DNA of 64,000 nucleotides, taken from assembly GCF_001888185.1 (NCBI RefSeq), contig NZ_CP016364.1, positions 2,170,001-2,234,000 of the forward strand, read 5' to 3'. The position numbers and the translations under genes were made by a program. This stretch comes from Phaeobacter porticola. GTDB lineage: Bacteria; Pseudomonadota; Alphaproteobacteria; Rhodobacterales; Rhodobacteraceae. Below, one piece after another: positions 46,637-55,629 of the stretch. Under the pieces are notes generated by a model. That model was not told the origin of the DNA, did no database searches, and saw only the letters and a program-made list of their open reading frames with translations. The stretch's first letter is position 1. The number at the start of each line of letters is the position of its first letter.

Positions 46637-47560
46637 TTACAGGCCCTCTTGGCTTTCCCAGTCGATTTCTGGCTGTTGACCGATAAGGCCATACGGGTTG
46701 TGATCACCGTCATTGATGTAATAGCCAAACCGGATCTCATCAAAATCAACCGTCTGGCGGATGCCCGGCATTTGAAAGATACGACGGGTAAATTGCCACA
46801 AGTTTGGATACTCCACCAATCTTTTGCGTGTGCAGCGAAAATGTGTTGCGTAGACAGTGTCAAACCGTACGAGCGTTGCAAAAAGCCTGATATCAGCTTG
46901 CGTGAGCGCGTCTCCGAATAGGAACGGCTGCCCATCCAGCCGGGTTTCCAACTGATCGAGCGTGTCAAACACAGTGTTGACCGCCTGATCATACTCATCC
47001 TGTCTCTGCGATTTTCCAGCCCGATAGACCGCATTGGACAACCCATCAAAGATATACTGTTTCAGCTCGGTGATTTCGGAGTGCAGCTGTGCTGGGCAGA
47101 GGTCAATATGCGCGCTTAATACATCGAATGCCGCCATGATATCTGCGGAGGAGTTTGAAAGAATGTTGCCCAGTTTTGCATCCCACAGCACGGGAACCGT
47201 TGAACGGCCCGTATAAGTGGCGATCGTTGATGTATAGAACTGATGCACATGTTGAAATTCGGAACGATTGGGAAGTGGTCCACCGGGCAAAAGCCCATAT
47301 CCTTCGCGTCGCGGCCCACCGGCCCATTGAATATCCACGGTATCCATCAGCCCGCCAAGAACCAGCGCTATAACCGCACCATGTGACCACGGGCAGCTTG
47401 CTGACGCGATCAGAAAGAATCGGTCACGTTCTGTGCCAATCTGCTCCAGGACCTGCGCGTCAATCGACGTCGGGAGGGCACTTTGCTCGCGACGGTACAT
47501 GCCTAACACCATAGATTGATCGGCAGCATCGTCCCATTTTCCGTCGATCAACATGCCCAT
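46637..47560 (-). CDS. Glutathionyl-hydroquinone reductase-like GST (YqjG/ECM4-type), altered motif
   Basis: A 307-residue protein with the layout of Xi-class GSTs: N-terminal thioredoxin-fold with FFLIASASCPWSHGAVIALVL, then an all-alpha C-terminal domain with LDGQPFLFGDALTQADIRLFATLVRFDTVYATHFRCTRKRLVEYPNLWQFTRRIFQMPGI. The canonical catalytic motif is CPWAHR; here the arginine is replaced (CPWSHG), so activity or substrate may differ. Start at 47560 or three residues later is uncertain. Codon use is more AT-rich than average. Confidence 0.82.
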   Translation of the reverse strand: MGMLIDGKWDDAADQSMVLGMYRREQSALPTSIDAQVLEQIGTERDRFFLIASASCPWSHGAVIALVLGGLMDTVDIQWAGGPRREGYGLLPGGPLPNRSEFQHVHQFYTSTIATYTGRSTVPVLWDAKLGNILSNSSADIMAAFDVLSAHIDLCPAQLHSEITELKQYIFDGLSNAVYRAGKSQRQDEYDQAVNTVFDTLDQLETRLDGQPFLFGDALTQADIRLFATLVRFDTVYATHFRCTRKRLVEYPNLWQFTRRIFQMPGIRQTVDFDEIRFGYYINDGDHNPYGLIGQQPEIDWESQEGL

Positions 47561-47942
47561 ATGTCTAAATACCCCTGTATGTTTCGGTGCACGTTATCAG
47601 TGCGTCGTTGCGACTGAAAGCAGCCGTCCGCACAGCCGCAGCGCCATGCCGTATTATCTGCACAACCGGCCCGGCCAATTGCGATCACAAACATCCTGCA
47701 CATATCTGAGCCCATTCCAGCCGGGCACGTCGCTGATGACACCAGCCCGCATCATCGGTGATTGTGGCCTTCGGCGGCCAACATCCTCCCCATCCGACAT
47801 TTTTTGTCGATAATAGCGCCGAAACTTCAATCTACAGGCTTGAACCGCGCCCCTGTTCACCCGATATTTGCAGGGAACGGCAGTTCTCTGCACCCAGTGG
47901 GGCAACTGCGCGAGGGAGCTTTCAAGACGGAGACCATGATAC
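47561..47942. other. Intergenic region without a supportable gene (382 bp)
   Basis: No recognisable gene on either strand. It must hold promoters of the GST-like gene and of the Bax-inhibitor-1 gene. No clear operator or ncRNA structure is visible. Confidence 0.6.
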
Positions 47943-48719
47943 ATGGCACAGTTTGACACCATCCGGTCCGCAGCAGGCGCACGCTCTGCCGAGATCGATG
48001 CGGGCCTGCGCGCCCACATGAACAAGGTCTACGGCACCATGGCCGTGGGCACATTCATCACCTTTCTGGCAGCCTGGGCCATCTCCGGCCTGGCCGTCAC
48101 CACCGACCCTGCGAATGCCGCCGCTCAGCTGAGCGCTGACAAATATCTGACAAGCCTTGGCTACGCGCTCTATGGGTCGCCCCTGAAATGGGTGATCATG
48201 TTCGCGCCGCTGGCCTTTGTGTTCGGCATCAGTGCAGGCATCAACCGCATGTCTGCCGCCACCGCTCAACTGGTGTTCTATGTCTTTGCCACCGTGATGG
48301 GGCTGTCGATCAGCTCCATCTTCCTGGTGTTCACAGGGCAGTCGATTATTCAGGTGTTCCTGATCACCTCTATTGCCTTTGCGGGTCTGTCACTGGTTGG
48401 TTACACCACCAAGAAAGACCTCTCCGGCATGGGCACCTTCTTGATCATGGGGCTGATCGGTCTGATCGTAGCCTCGATCGTCAATATGTTCCTGGCGTCT
48501 TCTGCCATGGCATTTGCGATTTCGGTTATCGGCGTGCTGATCTTTGCCGGTCTCACCGCCTATGACACCCAGCGGATCAAGAATGAGTATCTGCAGCACG
48601 CCCACATGGGCGACCAGGAATGGCTTGGCAAAGCTGCCATCATGGGCGCACTGAGCCTCTATCTGGACTTCATCAATATGTTCATGATGCTGCTCCAACT
48701 GCTTGGAAACCGCGAATAA
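47943..48719 (+). CDS. Bax inhibitor-1/YccA family membrane protein
   Basis: A 258-residue protein with about seven membrane segments and the family layout: AHMNKVYGTMAVGTFITFLAAW, GVLIFAGLTAYDTQRIKNEY (the conserved TAYDTQ) and C-terminal GALSLYLDFINMFMMLLQLLG. Family members are calcium-leak channels or protease modulators. Start is the family one. A strong terminator follows. Confidence 0.92.
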   Translation: MAQFDTIRSAAGARSAEIDAGLRAHMNKVYGTMAVGTFITFLAAWAISGLAVTTDPANAAAQLSADKYLTSLGYALYGSPLKWVIMFAPLAFVFGISAGINRMSAATAQLVFYVFATVMGLSISSIFLVFTGQSIIQVFLITSIAFAGLSLVGYTTKKDLSGMGTFLIMGLIGLIVASIVNMFLASSAMAFAISVIGVLIFAGLTAYDTQRIKNEYLQHAHMGDQEWLGKAAIMGALSLYLDFINMFMMLLQLLGNRE

Positions 48720-48749
48720 CGCACCTTTTTCCAAACTTAAGCACGACCG

Positions 48750-48777
48750 GGGCGGATCATCACGATCCGCCCTTTTT
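48750..48777 (+). terminator. Rho-independent terminator after the Bax inhibitor-1 gene
   Basis: GGGCGGATC (48750-48758) and GATCCGCCC (48764-48772) around ATCAC, followed by TTTTT (48773-48777). Confidence 0.9.
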
Positions 48778-48844
48778 CTTTGTGCAGTGTCAGCCTTCGA
48801 TGCGCCACACTGCACAACACCCATGTTATTGATTTGAGACCCTT

Positions 48845-49324
48845 ATGGATTTGATCGACATTCCCCCAACCGACGCCCATCGCCTGGTGCCGCTGCTGCA
48901 AAAGCTGCAGGCGCTGCATGTGACCCACCAGCCAGGCCGCTATGCAGCCAACCCCAGCGATGCCGCCCTGACCAACTGGCTGGGGGATTGGCTCACAGAC
49001 GAGAGCCTGACCGCACGCGCTGCTGTCAGCCCGACAGGCGCTATCATGGGCTACATCATCTATGGGATCGAAGAGCGCCCAGCCCTCCCCGTGCGCCGCG
49101 CTGAGACCCGCGCCATGCTGCATCATATCGCTGTCGCGGACAGCTGGCAGCGAATGGGGGTGGGAACAGCCCTGATTGCGGAAATGAAGCGCGCTGTAAA
49201 CGCGCAGGGCATCAACATTATTGCCACCACATACGCGCCGTTTAATACCGCCTCGGCCGCACTGATGGCGCGCATGGGGTTACGGCCAGTCATGACAACG
49301 GCAGAGTGGCGCGGCGAGTCATAG
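48845..49324 (+). CDS. GNAT-family N-acetyltransferase
   Basis: A 159-residue GNAT protein. The acetyl-CoA binding core is MLHHIAVADSWQRMGVGTALIAEMKRA (Q/RxxGxG/A pattern), followed by GINIIATTYAPFNTASAALMARMGLRPV. N-terminal region fits a small-substrate acetyltransferase. Substrate unknown. Lies between two terminators and is monocistronic. Confidence 0.86.
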   Translation: MDLIDIPPTDAHRLVPLLQKLQALHVTHQPGRYAANPSDAALTNWLGDWLTDESLTARAAVSPTGAIMGYIIYGIEERPALPVRRAETRAMLHHIAVADSWQRMGVGTALIAEMKRAVNAQGINIIATTYAPFNTASAALMARMGLRPVMTTAEWRGES

Positions 49325-49410
49325 CACTGAGCAGGGCTGTCGCACGCCCTGACACCCCCAACCGAGAACAGCTCAACAGGGTGCCAGCCCAGTTCCTGAA
49401 TATCCTATAG

Positions 49411-49444
49411 AAAAGCAGGAGGCAGCCCCACCGCTGCCTCCTGC
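49411..49444 (-). ncRNA. Orphan strong terminator-type hairpin, possible small RNA 3' end
   Basis: GCAGGAGGCAG (49415-49425) and CTGCCTCCTGC (49434-49444) form a perfect 11-bp stem with an 8-nt loop, followed by TTTT on the minus strand. No recognised minus-strand gene ends here: the upstream minus-strand neighbour rpmG has its own terminator at 49676-49701. A small transcript from the 49445-49675 interval is possible; a 68-codon open frame there lacks a ribosome site. Confidence 0.4.
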
Positions 49445-49675
49445 CCTGGCGGCTCCCCCGAGCCAGCCGACGGTGCTGTAAGAACCTGAGACCAGCGCTT
49501 CTGGCTTGGCGTCTCGGGCCCACTCTCACCCACTTCTAAGGACCCTATGTCGGGGTCAAATGTGGCAATTTCAGGCCGCAACGACGCTGTGCAGGTGATT
49601 TCGTTTACCAAATTTTCATAAAATTTGCATGTTCAACACAGCACAGCCCCACAAAATACAGCCCCAGCCAAACGA

Positions 49676-49701
49676 AAAAGGGCCGCACTATGGTGCGACC
49701 C
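49676..49701 (-). terminator. Rho-independent terminator after rpmG
   Basis: GGGCCGCAC (49680-49688) and GTGCGACCC (49693-49701) around TATG, with one G-U pair, then a T-run on the minus strand (49676-49679). A second GATATCGCG palindrome lies between this and the rpmG stop. Confidence 0.85.
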
Positions 49702-49765
49702 TTCTAGTCAACTGTCCCGAATACCGGGTGATATCGCGGCGCAAGGCTGCGCGATATCGAGAGGC

Positions 49766-49933
49766 TTATTTGATTTTGCCTTCTTTGTACTCAACGTGCT
49801 TGCGCACGACCGGGTCATACTTACGCACAACCATTTTCTCGGTCATGGTGCGTGCGTTTTTCTTGGTCACGTAGAAGTGGCCCGTGCCCGCGGTCGAGTT
49901 CAGGCGGATCTTGATTGTGGTCGGCTTCGCCAT
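49766..49933 (-). CDS. rpmG: 50S ribosomal protein L33
   Basis: A 55-residue protein: [20 protein letters not shown], then [20 protein letters not shown] and the C-terminal [15 protein letters not shown]. This is the alphaproteobacterial L33 without zinc cysteines. Located next to rnpB, as in many Rhodobacterales. A strong terminator lies downstream. Confidence 0.97.
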   Translation of the reverse strand: MAKPTTIKIRLNSTAGTGHFYVTKKNARTMTEKMVVRKYDPVVRKHVEYKEGKIK

Positions 49934-50042
49934 GGTATTCTCCTGCGTCCGAAAAGGCAGGGGCCTCTCGGTAAATTCCTATATGAGGGTGCGCTTTTAC
50001 CTGCACCACCCCGCGAGTCAATAGGATTCGAGGGGTTAATTT

Positions 50043-50463
50043 GCGCAGAGGGCCTGTAAGCCGGATTTTGTTCCAGGGCCAAGGCCCCTTCGACGACCAT
50101 TCATCTAGGATGCACATTGCTGCGCACCTCCAGCTGCCAACCCGACCCCTCTTGGCCAAAACATGCCTAGCGGCGGTATCGGCTTGCGCCGACCGGCCCG
50201 CGCGGGGGTCCTATTTGGCATTGCTCCCGGTGGGGCTTGCCATGCCGCCCCTGTTGCCAGCGGCGCGGTGGGCTCTTACCCCACCGTTTCACCCTTACCC
50301 GCATGGGATCACCTGACAGGCAGGCGCACGCGGGCGGTCTGTTTTCTGTGGCGCTCTCCGTCAGATCGCTCTGCCCGGGCGTTACCCGGCACCGTCGTTT
50401 TGTAGAGTCCGGACTTTCCTCGTGACGCCTTGCGGCCTCCCGCGGCCATCCAGCCCTCTGCGC
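50043..50463 (-). ncRNA. rnpB: RNase P RNA (bacterial type A)
   Basis: Catalytic RNA of RNase P, maturing tRNA 5' ends. Paired ends GCGCAGAGGGC (50043-50053 and complement 50453-50463) form helix P1. Near the 5' end is the universally conserved GAGGAAAGTCCGGACTC, and near the 3' end ATCCGGCTTACAG. About 421 nt, normal for alphaproteobacteria. No protein gene overlaps on either strand. Ends are set by P1 and could shift by a few bases. Confidence 0.95.
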
Positions 50464-50626
50464 CCTGATCGCCTAGAAACAACCGCGTCCCGCGTCAAGC
50501 AGATTGTGCCCCGTAAGAACGAAGATGGAGCGTTGCCCCTCTTGCCCCCCTCAGGGGCGGGACCAAGTCACCCCAGGATATTTTCGCCAGAAGATGGCCA
50601 GAAGATGGGCGGAGCAAGAATTACCT

Positions 50627-51340
50627 TTAGGGGTTGTCAGGCCAGAGCAGTTGCACATCCGCCTCGCTCAATGGTCCACGTTGCCAGGCGCGAAACCTCA
50701 GACGCACCGCTTGCAGCAATGTGTTGTCATCGACATCTGCAGTAAAGCCGCGTGCCCGCGCAAGGGTGCGAAAGCGGTCCATCCGCGCGCCGGACGCCTG
50801 CGCGATGGGAGGCGCAGCCCCCGTGACCTCCGGCACAGGCGCCGCCAGTCCTTGCCGCGCCAGACGCGCCCAGTCAAAACGCGGGCCGGGATCAGATTTG
50901 CGGCCGGGCGCCATGCAGGAATGACCGATCACCCCTGTCGGTGAGATATTCCAACGTTGCAGGATAGCGCTCAGGAGCGTTTCCAATCGGGTCATCTGCG
51001 GCGCGGAGAACGGATGATTGCCACGATTGTCGAGTTCGATACCGATGGAGCGGGAGTTGATATCTGTCTGCCCACACCATTCGCCCGCACCCGCGTGCCA
51101 GGCGCGGTCGGCCTCGCGTACCATTTGCCAAAGCGTACCATCGCCGCCAATCAGATAATGGGCCGAAACCTCCCACTGAGGATCACACAGACGCCCGAGC
51201 GCGGCTGCGGAGCTGTCCATCGCGGTGTAGTGCAGCACAACAAGATGCGGTCTCAGCCCATCGCGACGTGCACCGAAATTTGGGCTGGGATGCCAGATGG
51301 CGCCCTGCCTTTTTTGATGTTTTGGAGATGCCTGGGACAT
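50627..51340 (-). CDS. N-acetylmuramoyl-L-alanine amidase (AmpD/AmiD type)
   Basis: A 237-residue Amidase_2 protein that cleaves the MurNAc-L-Ala bond. Core motifs are LVVLHYTAMDSSAAALGRLCDP (first zinc histidine), EVSAHYLIGGDGTLWQMVREADRAWHAG (typical), RSIGIELDNRG, and IGHSCMAPGRKSDPGPRFDW (second and third ligands region, DPG motif). The C-terminal 70 residues (MDRFRTLARARGFTAD) form a peptidoglycan-binding-like tail. No signal peptide, so possibly cytosolic in muropeptide recycling. Convergent with a minimal gap to rnpB. Confidence 0.92.
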   Translation of the reverse strand: MSQASPKHQKRQGAIWHPSPNFGARRDGLRPHLVVLHYTAMDSSAAALGRLCDPQWEVSAHYLIGGDGTLWQMVREADRAWHAGAGEWCGQTDINSRSIGIELDNRGNHPFSAPQMTRLETLLSAILQRWNISPTGVIGHSCMAPGRKSDPGPRFDWARLARQGLAAPVPEVTGAAPPIAQASGARMDRFRTLARARGFTADVDDNTLLQAVRLRFRAWQRGPLSEADVQLLWPDNP

Positions 51341-51355
51341 GAGGCGGCTCTGGCC

Positions 51356-52141
51356 TCAGTTCTGCACAGCCAGTCGATAAGGGGCCGGATCCCAGCCACA
51401 GGCATAGCCGTCGCCATCCGGGTCCAGCGCCTTGCGGTCGCGTTTGGGGCCACCGGCCTCAAGAAAGGCAATTTGGGCCAATTCAGGCGATGCATACCCT
51501 GCGCAATTGCGCGACGACCGTGCGGCCAGATTGATGCCCGAGCGGGAATAGATGCGCTGTCCGCGCGGGTTGGAAGTGCTCAGCGCGTAACGCACGATAT
51601 TGGGGTCCTGGCTGCCGCTGCGGGTGGGCACCGCGGTCGGGTTGACCACCTGATACTGGGACCGTTGACGCGCCAAACGCTCGGCGTCGCTTTCGATGCT
51701 TTGACGCGAGGCGACGGCATCAAAATCATTCTCATCCGAAATGCCTGGATTGCCGACAATTGCTGGGGCCGGATTCGATGGGCTGGCCTCAATCGGGGCG
51801 CTGCCGGAATTGCCGCTTGCCGCTGCCAGAGCTGCCGCCGTTTCACGGGCGATGTCATCACCGCTGCCAGAGGTGACAGGCGATGAACTGCCAAAGTTCC
51901 CCGCCCCAGTGGTACGGGCTGCCACACGCGGTGCAGGTTGCACGCTGCGTGGCAATGGTTCACTGGCGACGCGCGCCGGTGGCACAAGCGGATCGCCGTT
52001 GATTGTGGTGCCCGATGCGGGGGCACCATCAAAGGGGCTGGAGCCAAATCCCGCTTCAGGCCCGCTTTCGGGAACCTGTGGCTGGCACGCGGCCAGCAGA
52101 ACAAGGCTGCTGGTCGCCAAGATGGACCGAAATACACGCAT
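51356..52141 (-). CDS. Excalibur-domain lipoprotein
   Basis: A 261-residue protein. MRVFRSILATSSLVLLAAC is a lipoprotein signal peptide with lipobox LAAC. The middle is a Ser/Ala/Pro-rich disordered linker. The last 45 residues (NCAGYASPELAQIAFLEAGGPKRDRKALDPDGDGYACGWDPAPYR) are an excalibur calcium-binding domain with the DPDGDGYAC loop and a conserved cysteine pair. Probably an envelope-anchored protein associated with peptidoglycan or calcium. It lies just upstream of the amidase on the same strand (15-nt gap), suggesting a shared transcript. Confidence 0.85.
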   Translation of the reverse strand: MRVFRSILATSSLVLLAACQPQVPESGPEAGFGSSPFDGAPASGTTINGDPLVPPARVASEPLPRSVQPAPRVAARTTGAGNFGSSSPVTSGSGDDIARETAAALAAASGNSGSAPIEASPSNPAPAIVGNPGISDENDFDAVASRQSIESDAERLARQRSQYQVVNPTAVPTRSGSQDPNIVRYALSTSNPRGQRIYSRSGINLAARSSRNCAGYASPELAQIAFLEAGGPKRDRKALDPDGDGYACGWDPAPYRLAVQN

Positions 52142-52180
52142 GATCACCACCTGTTGGTTCTGCTCAGATCAGAACTGGGT

Positions 52181-53668
52181 CTACCACCATTGACCGGGCT
52201 TGGCCACAAAGCCAGCCGCCCCTTCCAGCGCATAGGCCGTATTCAGCAGATCGCCCTCTTCCCACGGACGACCAATCAGCTGAAGACCCAGCGGCAGCCC
52301 CTTGGCGTCGATACCAGTCGGGACCGAAATGCCGGGCAGACCGGCGAGGTTCACGGTGACGGTAAAGACGTCATTGAGATACATCTGCACCGGGTCAGCA
52401 TCGGTCATCTCACCCAGACCAAAGGCCGAAGACGGTGTCGCAGGTGTCAGGATGGCATCGATACCCTGGGCGAACACATTTTCGAAGTCTTTCTTGATCA
52501 GGGTACGTACCTTGCGCGCGCGATTGTAGTAGGCGTCGTAGAACCCCGCAGACAGCACATAGGTGCCGACCATCACGCGGCGCTGCACCTCATGGCCGAA
52601 CCCAGCCGCGCGGGTCTTTTCATACATTTCGGTGATGCCATCGCCACCTTCCAGCGTTGCGCGCTGACCGTAGCGCACGCCGTCGTAGCGTGCGAGATTC
52701 GACGAGGCCTCCGCCGGGGCGATCACGTAATAAGCGGGCAGCGCGTATTTGGTATGCGGTAGAGAGATATCAATGATCTCGGCACCGGCAGCGCGCAGCA
52801 TCTCGGCGCCTTCTGACCACAGCTTCTCGATCTCACCCGGCATACCATCCATGCGGTATTCGCGGGGGATGCCGATTTTCTTGCCCTTGACGTCGCCTGT
52901 CAGCATCGCCTCAAAATTCGACACAGCCAGATCGGCGCTGGTGCTGTCCTTGGGGTCATGACCACACATGGTTTCCAGCATCATCGCTGCATCGCGCACC
53001 GATTTGGTCATCGGACCGGCCTGATCCAGTGAGGAGGCAAAGGCCACCACACCCCAGCGCGAGCAGCGACCGTAGGTGGGTTTGATGCCGGTGATGCCGG
53101 TAAAGGCCGCAGGCTGGCGAATCGAACCACCGGTGTCGGTGCCGGTTGCCGCCAGACAGAGATCCGCCGCAACAGCCGCAGCAGACCCGCCGGACGACCC
53201 GCCGGGTGTCAGTGCCGAGTCGTCATTGCCGCGCCGCCAGGGGCTGACAACATCGCCGTAGGCCGATGTCTCATTCGATGAGCCCATGGCAAATTCATCC
53301 ATGTTCAGCTTGCCCAGCATGACCGAACCCGCATCCGCCAGCTGCTGCGAAACAGTGGATTCATATTCGGGCTTGAATCCGTCTAGGATCTTGGACGCCG
53401 CCTGCGAGGGTACTCCCTTGGTACAAAACAGATCCTTGATCCCAATCGGCAGGCCACACATAGCAGGCGCGTCACCGGCCTGAATGCGGACATCCGCAGC
53501 CTTGGCGCGTTCCATCGCCAGCTCAGGTGTCTTGTGCACAAATGCATTGAGCGCATCTGCCGCGTCAATCGCCTTGAGACAGGCTTCGGTCAGCTCAACC
53601 GATGTGGTTTCGCCCTTGCGCAGCGCATCGCGGGCTTCGGACAATGTGAGTTTGTTCAGTTCAGTCAT
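52181..53668 (-). CDS. gatA: Asp-tRNA(Asn)/Glu-tRNA(Gln) amidotransferase subunit A
   Basis: A 495-residue amidase-signature enzyme that supplies ammonia from glutamine for Gln-tRNA/Asn-tRNA formation. It has the catalytic triad region: KDLFCTKG (Lys), and [38 protein letters not shown] with the Ser-cisSer-Lys chemistry. The beginning [29 protein letters not shown] is the family start. gatC lies 3 nt upstream. gatB, the third subunit, is not in this window, as in many bacteria where it is elsewhere. Confidence 0.96.
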   Translation of the reverse strand: MTELNKLTLSEARDALRKGETTSVELTEACLKAIDAADALNAFVHKTPELAMERAKAADVRIQAGDAPAMCGLPIGIKDLFCTKGVPSQAASKILDGFKPEYESTVSQQLADAGSVMLGKLNMDEFAMGSSNETSAYGDVVSPWRRGNDDSALTPGGSSGGSAAAVAADLCLAATGTDTGGSIRQPAAFTGITGIKPTYGRCSRWGVVAFASSLDQAGPMTKSVRDAAMMLETMCGHDPKDSTSADLAVSNFEAMLTGDVKGKKIGIPREYRMDGMPGEIEKLWSEGAEMLRAAGAEIIDISLPHTKYALPAYYVIAPAEASSNLARYDGVRYGQRATLEGGDGITEMYEKTRAAGFGHEVQRRVMVGTYVLSAGFYDAYYNRARKVRTLIKKDFENVFAQGIDAILTPATPSSAFGLGEMTDADPVQMYLNDVFTVTVNLAGLPGISVPTGIDAKGLPLGLQLIGRPWEEGDLLNTAYALEGAAGFVAKPGQWW

Positions 53669-53671
53669 GTC

Positions 53672-53959
53672 TTATTCAACCACCTTGGGCACTGCAAAAA
53701 AGCCTTCGCGGGCATCGGGGGCATTGGCCAGGATTTTGTCCTGCTGGCCGCCATCCGTAACCTCATCTACCCGGCGTTTAAGACGTTGGGGCGTGACCGA
53801 GGTCATCGGCTCCACGCCGTCTACGTCCACCTCATTCAGCTGTTCAATAAAGCCAAGGATCGTGTTGAACTCATCTGCCAGTGCAGGCAGCGCGTCCTCT
53901 TCGACCTTGATACGGGCCAGTTTGGCCACTTTGGCGGCGGTGCTTTGGTCAATCGACAT
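53672..53959 (-). CDS. gatC: Asp-tRNA(Asn)/Glu-tRNA(Gln) amidotransferase subunit C
   Basis: A 95-residue GatC, which stabilises GatA-GatB. Starts MSIDQSTAAKVAKLARIKVEEDALPALADEFNTIL, followed by the characteristic VDGVEPMTSVTPQRLKRRVDEVTDGGQQDKILANAPDAREGFFAVPKV. GAGGG lies 5 nt before the ATG at 53959; four codons upstream are rejected. It precedes gatA by 3 nt. Confidence 0.95.
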   Translation of the reverse strand: MSIDQSTAAKVAKLARIKVEEDALPALADEFNTILGFIEQLNEVDVDGVEPMTSVTPQRLKRRVDEVTDGGQQDKILANAPDAREGFFAVPKVVE

Positions 53960-54123
53960 GGAAACCCTCATCTCGTGTTAGCACGCATTTACCGCTGCAC
54001 TGCCGTCGCCGCAAGCCTATGGGCGCGCTAATCACAGTTTGCAGAGGTCAACCTGTAGATTTTCCCCGATGCTGCGCTAGGCTATAGCAAAGAACAAAAG
54101 CAGCGAAGCAGGAGAGACACACG

Positions 54124-54816
54124 ATGCGGATCATCTGGCTGGGACACGGCAGTTTTCGTATTGAGACGGAGGAGCAGGTGCTACTGATCGACCCATGGTT
54201 AACCGGCAACCCGATGCTGGACTATGGCCAACAGGACGCTGCTGTAACAGGTGCAACGCATATCGTCCTCACGCATGCGCATTTTGATCACGTCATCGAC
54301 GTATTGGCGCTGGCGCGGCGGCTGGATGTGCCGATCGTTGGTCAATATGATCTGATGGGCGTCTGGGGTGAGACTGAAGATGTGACCACCATCGGTTTCA
54401 ACAAGGGGGGCACGGTCAATTTGGACGGGCCACGCCTGGCCATGGTGCCTGCATCACATAGTTCGACCTTTACCACGCAGGAAGGATTGCGCACCGGCGG
54501 CACCGAGGTGGGGTATATGCTGATGAGCGAGGGGCGCATTCTGTATATTTCAGGCGACACCGGGATAATGGCCGATATGGACTGGATGGGGGATTACTAC
54601 AAACCGGATATCGGCATTATCAGCGCAGGCGGGCATTTCACCATGGATATGGCGCAGGTTGCCTATGCAGCGAAACGCTACTTCGACTTTAAGACACTGA
54701 TCCCGTGCCATTACCGCACCTTCCCGATCCTGGAGCAAAGCGCGGCCAGCCTGGCAGAGGCGCTGCCTGATGTGCAAGTGATCGAACCGCAGGTATTGGA
54801 AGCCATCACCCTTTAA
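54124..54816 (+). CDS. UPF0173 metal-dependent hydrolase (MBL fold)
   Basis: A 230-residue metallo-beta-lactamase-fold protein with the UPF0173 layout: MRIIWLGHGSFRIETEEQVLLIDPWLTGNP, zinc motif LTHAHFDHVIDVLALARR, ASHSSTFTTQEG, SGDTGIMADM, and the C-terminal histidine in PCHYRTFPI. Substrate unknown for the family. A purine-rich ribosome site AGCAGGAGA lies upstream of the ATG. Confidence 0.9.
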   Translation: MRIIWLGHGSFRIETEEQVLLIDPWLTGNPMLDYGQQDAAVTGATHIVLTHAHFDHVIDVLALARRLDVPIVGQYDLMGVWGETEDVTTIGFNKGGTVNLDGPRLAMVPASHSSTFTTQEGLRTGGTEVGYMLMSEGRILYISGDTGIMADMDWMGDYYKPDIGIISAGGHFTMDMAQVAYAAKRYFDFKTLIPCHYRTFPILEQSAASLAEALPDVQVIEPQVLEAITL

Positions 54817-54888
54817 TCGAGTGCGTCGGCCTAGTCCATAAACTGCCACGCAGATCCGGTCTGGCCGGGTGCCGCGCTGCCGCTAAAT

Positions 54889-54914
54889 GGCGGTGCGGTT
54901 AGGCGGTGCGGTTA
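54889..54914. repeat. Two-copy 13-bp tandem duplication
   Basis: GGCGGTGCGGTTA occurs twice in a row (54889-54901 and 54902-54914) in the convergent gap between the UPF0173 gene and tag. Confidence 0.85.
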
Positions 54915-54950
54915 GCATGAGTAAAATCAATATGCCGTGGAGATCCCCCG

Positions 54951-55565
54951 TCAGCCAACTGCGGGCGAGGTGAAACCGGCACGGGCCTCGGCGGCCTTGA
55001 TCCGGCAGATGCAGCCAGTCGCGTGATCATTGACCAACCCCATGGCCTGCATGAAAGCGAACATGGTAGTGGGGCCGACAAATTTCCAGCCGCGTTTCTT
55101 CAGCTCTTTTGACAGGGCGATTGACTGCGGCGTGACAGATGCCGTTTGCGGCGGCACTTGTTCATCCGGTCCGGGTTCATAGCGCCAGAAAAACGCCGCC
55201 AGAGATCCTTCGACCTCGACCATCTCGGCGGCGCGTTTTGCGTTATTGATCACCGCTTCGATCTTTCCACGGTGGCGTATGATGCCTGCATCTTGCAGCA
55301 GACGGTCCACATCCTGCGCGCCAAATTCAGCTATGCGGCTCCAGTCGAAGCCGTGAAAAGCGACTCGGAAATTCTCGCGTTTGGCCAGGATGGTTCGCCA
55401 GCTGAGACCGGACTGAAAACTCTCCAGACAGATCTTCTCAAATAGGCGCTTATCATCTGCTACGGGATAGCCCCATTCGTCATCGTGATACGGTAAAAAT
55501 TCCGGGACAGACCCGGCCCAACCACAGCGCAACTGCCCGTCGGGTGCCAAAAACTCCGTGCTCAT
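54951..55565 (-). CDS. tag: DNA-3-methyladenine glycosylase I
   Basis: A 204-residue base-excision repair glycosylase of the Tag family. Shows LRCGWAGSVPEFLPYHDDEWGYPVADDKRLFEKICLESFQSGLSW (the conserved DDEWG and SFQSGLSW), then KKRGWKFVGPTTMFAFMQAMGLVNDHATGC near the C-terminus with a zinc-binding pattern (C13, and the C-terminal H/C ligands). Removes 3-methyladenine. Monocistronic, convergent with the UPF0173 gene. Confidence 0.95.
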   Translation of the reverse strand: MSTEFLAPDGQLRCGWAGSVPEFLPYHDDEWGYPVADDKRLFEKICLESFQSGLSWRTILAKRENFRVAFHGFDWSRIAEFGAQDVDRLLQDAGIIRHRGKIEAVINNAKRAAEMVEVEGSLAAFFWRYEPGPDEQVPPQTASVTPQSIALSKELKKRGWKFVGPTTMFAFMQAMGLVNDHATGCICRIKAAEARAGFTSPAVG

Positions 55566-55629
55566 GACCGACCGTCCTCATCTCATTATGGTGCCAGACC
55601 GTCACGCTACGGGCGAGACCATAACCGGG

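Noticed and set aside
46573..47049. A 158-codon minus-strand frame overlapping the GST-like gene
   Set aside because: Out of frame with the GST, which carries the domain pattern; no ribosome site.
49405..49611. A 68-codon minus-strand frame ending over the orphan hairpin
   Set aside because: Non-ATG start without ribosome site, and Pro/Gly/Ser-biased translation; the hairpin is better explained as the end of a transcript.
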